A DNA stretch of 64,000 bases from Streptomyces vilmorinianum. GTDB lineage: Bacteria > Actinomycetota > Actinomycetes > Streptomycetales > Streptomycetaceae. Of the stretch, positions 42,656 through 49,846 are shown piece after piece; position 1 is the first letter of the stretch, and each line of letters begins with the position of its first letter. The stretch is from NCBI RefSeq assembly GCF_005517195.1, contig NZ_CP040244.1, forward strand, positions 7,086,001-7,150,000, read 5' to 3'. The position numbers were made by a program, and so were the translations under genes. The notes beneath the pieces were generated by a model. The model was given only the letters and a program-made list of their open reading frames with translations, ran no database searches and was not told where the DNA came from.

Positions 42656-42901
42656 GCCTCCATGATGGAATTCGGACATTCCGAACACATCGCCCTGGGG
42701 GTGGAACCCGGGTCCCCCTCACGTCGGACCCCGACCCCTACGGGTCGTCCCTGCGCCCGACCCGACGAAAACCATTCGCCGCCACCCGAGCCCCAGAGCT
42801 ACAATCTCCGACTTCCCCGCCTCCCCGAGTGGAGTGCCGCCGCCCGGTCGGAAACCGGCGGCCGCCCTGGCATGTCCGCGTACGCACCTGGAGGCTTCCG
42901 C

Positions 42902-44923
42902 ATGTCCACGTCCGATCCGCTCTCGCGCGAACGCGCCCATCTCGCCGACTCGCGCGCCGCGCTGCGCGCGATGCGCGAGGACGTGGAATCGCTCGACATC
43001 AAGGACGTCACCGCGAACTGGGTCAACTCCGTGGTGCTCGGACGCCAGATCGAGGAGCGGATCAAGGCGCTGGCCGACCTCTCCCACACCCCGCTCTTCT
43101 TCGGCCGGCTCGACTACCTCCACACCACGCAGGAGGGGCAGCGCTTCTACATCGGCCGCCGTCACGTCCACGACGCCGGCGGCGACCCGATGGTGATCGA
43201 CTGGCGCGCACCGGTCTCGCAGCCGTTCTACCGGGCGTCGAAGAAGGACCCGCAGGACGTGGGGCTGCGGCGCCGGTTCGGTTACACGGGCGGCGAGCTC
43301 ACCGCGTACGAGGACGAGCATCTCTCCGACCCGGCGGAGCTGGAACAGACCAGCCGGCTGCTTCAGGCGGAGATCGAGCGCCCGCGCGTGGGCCCGATGC
43401 GGGACATCGTCGCCACCATCCAGCCCGAGCAGGACGAGATCGTCCGGTCCGGGCTCGGCGGGACCGTGTGCGTGCAGGGAGGGCCCGGCACCGGAAAGAC
43501 GGCCGTGGGTCTGCACCGGGTCGCGTATCTGCTCTACGCACACCGGGAGCGGCTCGCCCGCACCGGCACGCTGGTCATCGGGCCGAACCGTTCCTTCCTC
43601 CACTACATCGAGCAAGTGCTGCCCGCACTCGGCGAGTTGGAGGTGCAGCAGGCGACCGTCGACGATCTCGTGGCGCATGTCGAGGTGCGCGGCGCGGACG
43701 AGGCGGCGACGGCGGTCGTCAAGGGCGACGCGAGGATGGCGGAGGTGCTGCGCCGGGCGGTCCGCTCGCACGTGACGCTGCCGGCCGAGCCGCTGATGGT
43801 GGTGCGCGGCTCGCGCCGCTGGCGCGTTCCCGCGTACGAACTGGAGGAGATCGTCCGCGAGTTGCTGGACCGGGACATCCGTTACGGGGCCGCCCGCGAC
43901 GCGCTCCCGCAGCGCGTCGCGCACGCCGTCCTGGTGCGGATGGAGCAGGCGGGCGAGGCCCCGGACGACCGGGTGCAGGACGCGGTGGCCCGCAACACGG
44001 CGGTGAAGGCGATGGTGAAGGCGGTCTGGCCGCCGGTCGACCCCGCGAAGCTGGTGCTGCGGCTGCTGAGCGACGCCCCGTTCCTCGCGGAGCACGCCGA
44101 GGGGATCCTCACCGAGGACGAGCAGAAGCTGCTGCTCTGGCAGAAGCCGGCCCGCAGCGCGAAGTCGGCGAAGTGGTCGGCGGCGGACGCCGTCCTGATC
44201 GACGAGGCGAAGGACCTGGTGGAGCGCACGCACTCGCTCGGCCATGTGGTCCTGGACGAGGCGCAGGACCTGTCCCCGATGCAGTACCGCGCGGTCGGCC
44301 GCCGCTGCACGACCGGCTCGGCGACGATCCTGGGCGACCTCGCGCAGGGCACGACCCCGTGGGCGACGGAGAGCTGGACGCAGGCGCTCGCGCATCTGGG
44401 CAAGCCGGAGGCCGTGGTGGAGGAGCTGACGGCGGGCTTCCGCGTGCCGCGCGAGGTCATCGCGTACGCCTCCCGGCTGCTCCCCCACATGTCCCCCGGC
44501 CTGGCCGCCGTCGAGTCGGTCCGCGAGAACCCGGGCTCGCTGGCGGTCCGCCCCTGCACGCCGGCGGAGCTGGACACGGCCGTGGTCGCGGCCTGCGTGG
44601 AGTCCCTGGCCCACGAGGGCTCCATCGGCCTGATCGCCGCCGACGCGCGGATCGCCCCGCTGGCGGAGGCGCTGACCGCCGCCGGTCTCGCGCACCTCTC
44701 CCCCGGCGAGGAGACGACGGCCGAGTCCCGCCTGACCCTCGTCCCGGCCTCGCTGGCGAAGGGTCTGGAGTACGACTACGTCGTCCTGGACGACCCGGCG
44801 GCCGTCGTCGACGGGGAGCCCGACGAGCGGACCGGGCTGCGGAGGCTGTACGTGGCGCTGACGCGCGCCGTGTCGGGCCTGACGGTCCTTCACTCCTCGC
44901 CGCTGCCCGCGCAGTTGACCTGA
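42902..44923 (+). CDS. HelD-family RNA polymerase-associated ATPase
   Basis: 673 residues from the ATG at 42902, with GGAGG at 7-bp spacing. UvrD-like superfamily 1 ATPase with an N-terminal coiled coil (SRERAHLADSRAALRAMRED) instead of helicase accessory parts. It has a domain-defining GRRHVHDAGGDPMVIDWRAP, Walker A GGPGTGKTAVG, DEAQDLSPMQYR, and motif VI LRRLYVALTRA. HelD proteins detach stalled RNA polymerase from DNA; one actinobacterial group (HelR) also protects polymerase from rifamycins. Which group this belongs to cannot be decided by reading, and I found no convincing rifamycin-associated element upstream. Confidence 0.9.
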   Translation: MSTSDPLSRERAHLADSRAALRAMREDVESLDIKDVTANWVNSVVLGRQIEERIKALADLSHTPLFFGRLDYLHTTQEGQRFYIGRRHVHDAGGDPMVIDWRAPVSQPFYRASKKDPQDVGLRRRFGYTGGELTAYEDEHLSDPAELEQTSRLLQAEIERPRVGPMRDIVATIQPEQDEIVRSGLGGTVCVQGGPGTGKTAVGLHRVAYLLYAHRERLARTGTLVIGPNRSFLHYIEQVLPALGELEVQQATVDDLVAHVEVRGADEAATAVVKGDARMAEVLRRAVRSHVTLPAEPLMVVRGSRRWRVPAYELEEIVRELLDRDIRYGAARDALPQRVAHAVLVRMEQAGEAPDDRVQDAVARNTAVKAMVKAVWPPVDPAKLVLRLLSDAPFLAEHAEGILTEDEQKLLLWQKPARSAKSAKWSAADAVLIDEAKDLVERTHSLGHVVLDEAQDLSPMQYRAVGRRCTTGSATILGDLAQGTTPWATESWTQALAHLGKPEAVVEELTAGFRVPREVIAYASRLLPHMSPGLAAVESVRENPGSLAVRPCTPAELDTAVVAACVESLAHEGSIGLIAADARIAPLAEALTAAGLAHLSPGEETTAESRLTLVPASLAKGLEYDYVVLDDPAAVVDGEPDERTGLRRLYVALTRAVSGLTVLHSSPLPAQLT

Positions 44924-44927
44924 CGGA

Positions 44928-45608
44928 TCAGGAGCTGAGGAAGGCGCGGACGCCCTGGGACACCCCGTCGTCGCCGAGCAGCGCGTTGTGGTCGAGGCAG
45001 CCCGCGGCGTTGTTGGTGGCCCCGGTCAGCGGCACGCTGCTGTCCGGGTTGATGACCTCGTCGCAGTTCGACCACCAGGTGGCGTACCGCACGGCCCCGG
45101 GCGTCTCGTCGCCCTCCGCGAGCCGCTTCTGGACGTACGAGCCGGGCGTCATGTCCCGGCAGGCCTGATCCCACAGGGCGCAGGCCCAGGCGGTGCTGGT
45201 GCCGTGGTTGGGGCCGGCGAGGGAGACCCAGTGGGCGACGGACGACTGGCCGGCACCGTCGAACTTCACGTACCAGCGGGTGACGAGGCTGCCGAAGGAG
45301 TGGGCGACGAGGTCGACCTGGCTCGCGCCGGTCTGCCGCCTGACGTTCTCGACGTACGCCGCGAGCTCACCGGAGAGGACCTCGTTGACGGACCGGTGGG
45401 TGTCGTACCCGAAGGAGTACAGCTCGGCGTCGGTGTACCCGTCCGCCTTGAAGTCCTCGCGCAGGCCGCCCCATACGCCGGGGTCGGCGTTGTAGCCGTG
45501 CACGAAGACGACGGGGGTACGGGCGGCGGCGGCCTCGGCGGGAGCCTGCGCCAGCAGGCACGCCACCAGGGCGAACAACGGGACGATCCTGACGCAGGTC
45601 CTCAACAC
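44928..45608 (-). CDS. Secreted class 2 lipase
   Basis: 226 residues; GTG start with AGGGGGAAG upstream. Signal peptide IVPLFALVACLLAQAPAEA. Alpha/beta hydrolase of the bacterial class 2 lipase family: oxyanion segment PVVFVHGYN, nucleophile elbow VAHSFGS, Asp in NCDEVINPDSSVPL and His in GCLDHNALL. Four cysteines (ACALWDQAC, SNC, GC) probably form disulphides. It should hydrolyse esters of medium or long acyl chains outside the cell. Its stop lies 4 bp from that of the convergent HelD gene. Confidence 0.9.
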   Translation of the reverse strand: MLRTCVRIVPLFALVACLLAQAPAEAAAARTPVVFVHGYNADPGVWGGLREDFKADGYTDAELYSFGYDTHRSVNEVLSGELAAYVENVRRQTGASQVDLVAHSFGSLVTRWYVKFDGAGQSSVAHWVSLAGPNHGTSTAWACALWDQACRDMTPGSYVQKRLAEGDETPGAVRYATWWSNCDEVINPDSSVPLTGATNNAAGCLDHNALLGDDGVSQGVRAFLSS

Positions 45609-45714
45609 GCTTCCCCCTACGAGGTGTTACGCACGAGTAGTGAGGAGCATGGTGGGGCCTGCGGTCATGGATGAACAGCCCTGTGCAGGACCGGAGTTCA
45701 CGCCCTGGTCACTC

Positions 45715-46590
45715 CTACACGTACTCGTACTCGTACTCGGCGAGGGCCTCGGCCCGCGTACGGCGGGCGACCGTGGCCAGGACCGGATTGGTGTCGCGGA
45801 AGTAGTGCTCCGACACCACGCCCCAGCACAGGGCCCAGCCACGCCCCCGCGCCCAGGTCGCGTCGTCGACCTCGGCGGCCTCGCGGAACAGCGGGCGGGT
45901 CTCGGCGGTGAGCAGGCTCCAGGCGGCGATCATGTCGCAGGCGGGGTCGCCGGTACCGATGGCGCCGAAGTCGATGACGGCGCTCAGCCGGCCGTCCCGG
46001 GCCAGCAGATTGCCGGGCAGCAGGTCGCCGTGGACCCAGACGGGCGGGCGGTCGTCCCACTGCGGCAGCCGCAGCACGGACTCCCAGACCTCGGTCACGA
46101 CGTCCGGGTCGAAGACGCCCTCGTCGCCGAGGTCCCGGATCGCACCCTCCATAGAGCCGTCCGCCCACTCGGTGACGTGGCCGCCCCGGCTCGACCTCGG
46201 CCCGCCGGTGGCGTCCACGCGCCGCAGGGCGGCGCCGAAGCGCCCCAACTCGACGGCGGCGTGGGCGAGATCGGCGATCGGCTCGTCGAAGGCGTTGGCG
46301 CCGTCGAGCCAGTCGTACACCGCCCAGGGCAGGTCGTAGCCCTCCCCTGGGACGCCGTTGCCCACGGGGACCGGCACGGGCAGCGGGAGGTGCGGGGCGA
46401 GGTGGGGCAGCCAGCGCTGCTCCTTGCCGATGGACCGGGCGGTCTCGGCGGTCTTGGGCAGCCGGACCGCGAGGCCGTCACCGAGGCGGTACATGTCGTT
46501 GTCGGTGCCGGCCGACGGCACCCGGGTGACGGGCAGCTCCGCCCACTGCGGGAACTGGGCGGCGATCAGTCTGCGCACGAGGTCGACCAT
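45715..46590 (-). CDS. Aminoglycoside phosphotransferase-fold kinase
   Basis: 291 residues. APH/choline kinase fold: an N-lobe with VTRVPSAGTDNDMYRLGDGL and VRLPKTAET, a hinge WAVYDWLDGAN, the catalytic VWVHGDLLPGNLL (His-Gly-Asp...Asn) and the metal-binding AVIDFGAIGTGDP. These proteins phosphorylate aminoglycosides or other small hydroxylated compounds; most environmental members have unknown substrates, so resistance should not be assumed. The tail ends in a small EYEYEY repeat. The 106 bp between its stop and the lipase start hold nothing recognisable. Confidence 0.88.
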   Translation of the reverse strand: MVDLVRRLIAAQFPQWAELPVTRVPSAGTDNDMYRLGDGLAVRLPKTAETARSIGKEQRWLPHLAPHLPLPVPVPVGNGVPGEGYDLPWAVYDWLDGANAFDEPIADLAHAAVELGRFGAALRRVDATGGPRSSRGGHVTEWADGSMEGAIRDLGDEGVFDPDVVTEVWESVLRLPQWDDRPPVWVHGDLLPGNLLARDGRLSAVIDFGAIGTGDPACDMIAAWSLLTAETRPLFREAAEVDDATWARGRGWALCWGVVSEHYFRDTNPVLATVARRTRAEALAEYEYEYV

Positions 46591-46673
46591 GACGGGGAGG
46601 GTAGCCAGCGCGATCTTCGCCGGGCCATCGAATTACGGTGGGGGCGGCGCGACCGAGAGAAGGGCGGAACACC

Positions 46674-47411
46674 ATGACCGGCACGACCGTCGTCACGGGC
46701 GGCAGCCGCGGGATCGGCGCGGCGACCTGCGTACGCCTCGCCGCCGAGGGCCATGACCTGGTGCTCGGGTACGTACGGGACTCCGCCGCCGCCGAGGAGA
46801 CGGCGCGGGCGGTCCGGGCAGCGGGCGCGCGCTGCGTCGTGGTCCGGGCGGACACCTCCGTCGAGGCGGACGTGGAACGGCTCTTCGACACGGCGGAGGC
46901 CGAACTGGGCCCGGTGACCGGCCTGGTCAACAACGCGGGCGTGACGGGCCCGCTGGGGCGCCTCGCGGACGCCACGACGCAGGATCTGCGCCGGGTGGTG
47001 GAGGTCAACCTCCTCGGCTACCTGCTGTGTTGCCGCCGCGCCGCCCGCGACATGACGGCCCACGGCGGCGGCGCGATCGTGAACATCTCCTCCGCCGCCG
47101 CCACGCTCGGCAGCCCCGGCGACTACGTCCACTACGCGGCGACGAAGGCGGCGACCGACGCCCTGACCATGGGCCTCTCCAAGGAGCTCGGCCCGGACGG
47201 CATCCGGGTCAACGCGGTGGCCCCCGGCATCATCGAGACCGACATGCACGCCACGATGGGCGCCCCCGACCGCCCGGCGAAGGCCGCCACCACGATCCCC
47301 CTGCGCCGCCCGGGCCAACCGTCCGAGATCGCCGCGGCGGTGGCCTGGCTCCTCTCCCCGGACGCCTCGTACACGACGGGCACGGTCCTGCGGGTAGCGG
47401 GCGGCCGCTGA
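46674..47411 (+). CDS. SDR family oxidoreductase
   Basis: 245 residues from the ATG at 46674. Classical short-chain dehydrogenase: TGGSRGIG cofactor motif, NNAGVTGP, Ser in VNISSAAATLG, and YVHYAATKAA containing the YxxxK dyad. The C-terminal DASYTTGTVLRVAGG is typical of FabG-like reductases. Possibly a 3-oxoacyl or sugar reductase; the substrate is not predictable. The 184 bp to cutC hold no gene. Confidence 0.92.
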   Translation: MTGTTVVTGGSRGIGAATCVRLAAEGHDLVLGYVRDSAAAEETARAVRAAGARCVVVRADTSVEADVERLFDTAEAELGPVTGLVNNAGVTGPLGRLADATTQDLRRVVEVNLLGYLLCCRRAARDMTAHGGGAIVNISSAAATLGSPGDYVHYAATKAATDALTMGLSKELGPDGIRVNAVAPGIIETDMHATMGAPDRPAKAATTIPLRRPGQPSEIAAAVAWLLSPDASYTTGTVLRVAGGR

Positions 47412-47595
47412 CGGGACCGCGGCCGGGGGGCCGGCCGGCACTCGACCGCCCGGCCCCACCGGGATCCACGCGTACCTCACTCGTCGGTGAAGTACAGGGA
47501 TCCCTTACAGGTCCGCGATGCCCCGACGTGCCGGGTGACGGGTGCCGGGTGGCGGTCCCGTCGTGCCGGGGGGCCGGTGGCGGGTGTTGGCCGGT

Positions 47596-48285
47596 CTACG
47601 CGTCGATCGCCGCGCGCCAGGTCCGGACCGCGTCGGTCGAGACCGGGGCCGTCCAGCCGTGGGGGCGGGCCGCGCCGCCGATGTGGAAGGCGGTGAGGCC
47701 GGCGGAGCGCAGTTCCGGGAGGTGGTCCAGGCGCAGGCCGCCGCCGACGAGGATCTGGGGCTCGTAGCCCGGGCGGCCGGTGCGGGATGCCTCGGACCTG
47801 AGGACGGGGAGGCCGTCGTCGACGCCGGTCGGGGCGCCCGCCGTGAGGTAGGTGTCGAGGCCCGGCAGGTCCGCGAGCTGCTTGCGCAGGGTGTCGCGGT
47901 CGGCCGCGCGGTCGATGGCCCGGTGGAAGGTCCAGTGGCAGCCGTCCAGGACGGCGACCAGCCGCTCGACCGCCACCAGGTCCGCGTCGCCCTCCGCCGT
48001 CAGGAAGCCGAGCACGAACTCGTCCGCACCCGCGTCCCGGAGGTCGGACGCGCGGGCCACCAGGGCGTTCACGTCGCCGGCCGCGAAGCCGTCGGTCAGT
48101 CTGAGCATCACGCGCAGCGGGATGTCCACGGCGGCGCGGATCGCCGCGAAGCCCGTACGGGACGGGGTCAGCCCGTCCGCCGCCATGTCGGTGACCAGTT
48201 CGAGGCGGTCCGCCCCGCCGGCCTGGGCGGCGACCGCGTCCTCCTCGTCGAGGGCGATCACCTCAAGGACTGCACGGTTGCTCAT
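47596..48285 (-). CDS. cutC: CutC family protein
   Basis: 229 residues. CutC TIM-barrel signature: VIALDEEDAVAAQAGGADRL, LELVTDMAADGLTPS, VMLRLTDGFAAGDV, TFHRAIDRAAD and QILVGGGLRLD. The family was named for copper tolerance in E. coli, though a direct metal role is disputed. It lies just outside the copper regulon here, with no operator-like box in front, so the link may be coincidental. Confidence 0.93.
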   Translation of the reverse strand: MSNRAVLEVIALDEEDAVAAQAGGADRLELVTDMAADGLTPSRTGFAAIRAAVDIPLRVMLRLTDGFAAGDVNALVARASDLRDAGADEFVLGFLTAEGDADLVAVERLVAVLDGCHWTFHRAIDRAADRDTLRKQLADLPGLDTYLTAGAPTGVDDGLPVLRSEASRTGRPGYEPQILVGGGLRLDHLPELRSAGLTAFHIGGAARPHGWTAPVSTDAVRTWRAAIDA

Positions 48286-48336
48286 TGCACCTTTTCTTCC
48301 GTGAGGGGCGGCTACAGGTCTAGTCCAATGGACAGA

Positions 48337-49302
48337 CTAGCCGTGCGTGTGGCCGCCCGCATCGCGCGTCGCCTCGGTGGTGGCGGCGGGCGCAGGCGCG
48401 GGACCCGCTCCCGCGTGCACCGTGAAGGCCGCCGTCCGCACCGTGCCGCCGTGCTGGAAGTCGAGGAACAGCCGGTACGTGCCCGTGCTCGGCGCCGTCG
48501 CCGTGAAGGAGACGTCCGGGCCGGGGCCGCCCTCGTTGGGGTGGACGTGGAGGTAGGCGAGGTCGCCGTCGCGCAGCGCGACGAGATGGCCGTACGCCCC
48601 GAGGTACGGCTCCAGGTCGGTGACCGGCTTGCCGCCCTTCCTGACCGTGAGCCGCAGCTCGCCCGCCTTGCCCGGGTCGAGGGTGCCGCCCAGCGTGACC
48701 TGGTAGCCGTCGACGGTCGCGGTCGGCGCGGCGGCCGGCAGCGGCTGCGGCGCGTACGCGCCCGGTACGGCCAGGTCGACGCCGAGCGTCACGCCCTGCG
48801 CGCCCTTCACCGCGGGCTTGAAGTCGGCGAAGGCCTTGTAGCCGCCCGCGGCGGGCAGGTCGACCGGCGCCGACCAGGTGCCGTCGGCCGCCCGTACGGG
48901 GTGCAGATGGCGGTAGACCGTGAGGTCGCGCGAGGCCACGATGAGGTGGAGTTCCTTGCCGTGCTCGGTCGTGTACGCGGTGACGTTCTTGCCGCCGGCG
49001 TCCTTGACCGTGAACCTCAGCACGCTCTTGCCCACCGCCGGCCTCGGCGTCTCCATGGCCAGCGTGTAGCCGCCCTCCGAGACCTGGAGGCCCCCGGCCG
49101 CGGGGGCGTTCGCCGCGCCGGTGCCCTCCTCGTGCCCCGCGTGCTCCCCCTGCTCTCCCTGCTCCCCCTGCTCCGCGTGCTCCCCGTGCGCGGCCTTCGC
49201 CGGCTCGTTCACGGGTCCGACGCCCTTGCCGACCCCGTACGCGGTCCCGAAGGTCGCGGCGAGCGCGGCGGCGAAGGCGGTGATCTTCAGCCCGGTGTTC
49301 AT
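48337..49302 (-). CDS. Secreted His-rich copper-regulon protein
   Basis: 321 residues from the ATG at 49302, preceded by GGGAG. Signal or anchor helix LKITAFAAALAATFGTAYGV is followed by a His/Glu/Gln-rich stretch (HGEHAEQGEQGEQGEHAGHE). Two beta domains come next (LRFTVKDAGGKNVTAYTTEH ... and LRLTVRKGGKPVTDLEPYLG ...), each with HLHPV or YLHVHPNEG motifs that could bind Cu. The tail ends GGHTHG. Divergent from copZ across three copper operators, so it is probably induced by copper and acts outside the membrane as a buffer or chaperone. An equivalent secreted protein gene is found beside copZ/copA in other streptomycetes. Confidence 0.82.
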   Translation of the reverse strand: MNTGLKITAFAAALAATFGTAYGVGKGVGPVNEPAKAAHGEHAEQGEQGEQGEHAGHEEGTGAANAPAAGGLQVSEGGYTLAMETPRPAVGKSVLRFTVKDAGGKNVTAYTTEHGKELHLIVASRDLTVYRHLHPVRAADGTWSAPVDLPAAGGYKAFADFKPAVKGAQGVTLGVDLAVPGAYAPQPLPAAAPTATVDGYQVTLGGTLDPGKAGELRLTVRKGGKPVTDLEPYLGAYGHLVALRDGDLAYLHVHPNEGGPGPDVSFTATAPSTGTYRLFLDFQHGGTVRTAAFTVHAGAGPAPAPAATTEATRDAGGHTHG

Positions 49303-49344
49303 GGCAGCTCTCCCGTACGTGAGTAACCTTTCGATGCCCACACC

Positions 49345-49361
49345 ATACCCCTGGGGGGTAT
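49345..49361. promoter_or_regulatory. CsoR-type copper operator 1
   Basis: ATACCCCTGGGGGGTAT, a near-perfect GTATACCCCC/GGGGGTATAC-type palindrome as bound by CsoR. It lies 43 bp upstream of the His-rich protein start. Confidence 0.85.
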
Positions 49362-49392
49362 CAAGTCAAGCCGAGGCGAACGCTTGCGTGGA

Positions 49393-49411
49393 ATACCTCT
49401 GGGGGGTATAC
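49393..49411. promoter_or_regulatory. CsoR-type copper operator 2
   Basis: ATACCTCTGGGGGGTATAC, the same palindrome with one changed base per arm, in the middle of the divergent promoter region. Confidence 0.85.
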
Positions 49412-49426
49412 ATGAGTCAGTTCCAG

Positions 49427-49443
49427 ATACCCCCCACGGGTAT
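49427..49443. promoter_or_regulatory. CsoR-type copper operator 3
   Basis: ATACCCCCCACGGGTAT, a degenerate copy 27 bp upstream of the copZ start. Together with the other two it gives three sites within 100 bp. Confidence 0.75.
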
Positions 49444-49469
49444 TCATCGCTGAATTCGGAGGAGAAGAC

Positions 49470-49760
49470 ATGTCTTCCTGCTGTACTCCTGACGGCAGCT
49501 GCTCGACCGGCGCCGGCGAGGCCACGACCGCCACCGCCGTCGCCGACAGCACCGCCACCGTCTACGCCGTGTCGGGCATGACCTGCGGACACTGCAAGAC
49601 CGCGATCACCACCTCCGTCTCCGCGCTTGACGGCGTCATCTCCGTGGACGTCGACGTCGCCGGCGGCCTGGTGACCGTGACCACGGGCGGCGCCCCCGAC
49701 GACGCCGCGATCGCCGCCGCCGTCGACGACGCCGGCTACGAGCTCACCGGCCGCGCCTGA
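49470..49760 (+). CDS. copZ: Copper chaperone CopZ
   Basis: 96 residues; ATG with GGAGGAG upstream. A C-terminal heavy-metal-associated domain of about 68 residues with the Cu(I) motif GMTCGHC (about residue 36-42) and DDAGYEL at its end. The N-terminal 28 residues contain four extra-motif cysteines (SSCCTPDGSCS holds three) in a Thr/Ala-rich leader that could also bind metal. It passes Cu(I) to the exporter encoded 87 bp downstream. Confidence 0.93.
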   Translation: MSSCCTPDGSCSTGAGEATTATAVADSTATVYAVSGMTCGHCKTAITTSVSALDGVISVDVDVAGGLVTVTTGGAPDDAAIAAAVDDAGYELTGRA

Positions 49761-49784
49761 TCCAGCGCGCCCACGAACCCGGCC

Positions 49785-49814
49785 GCCGGGGCCCGTCCAT
49801 CCATGGGCCCCGGC
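49785..49814 (+). other. Hairpin between copZ and copA
   Basis: A 10-bp perfect stem (GCCGGGGCCC, 49785-49794, pairing with 49805-49814) and a 10-nt loop, without a T run. It could stabilise the copZ message or attenuate read-through, giving more CopZ than CopA. Confidence 0.5.
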
Positions 49815-49846
49815 CCCCGACCTCCCGCTGTACCGAGGAGCAGGAA

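Noticed and set aside
42660..42901. Rifamycin-associated element upstream of the HelD gene
   Set aside because: GC-rich partial inverted repeats are present, but none is convincing enough to name as such an element.
45715..46590. Aminoglycoside resistance gene
   Set aside because: The fold matches the phosphotransferase superfamily, but most such proteins act on other substrates and nothing here points to resistance.
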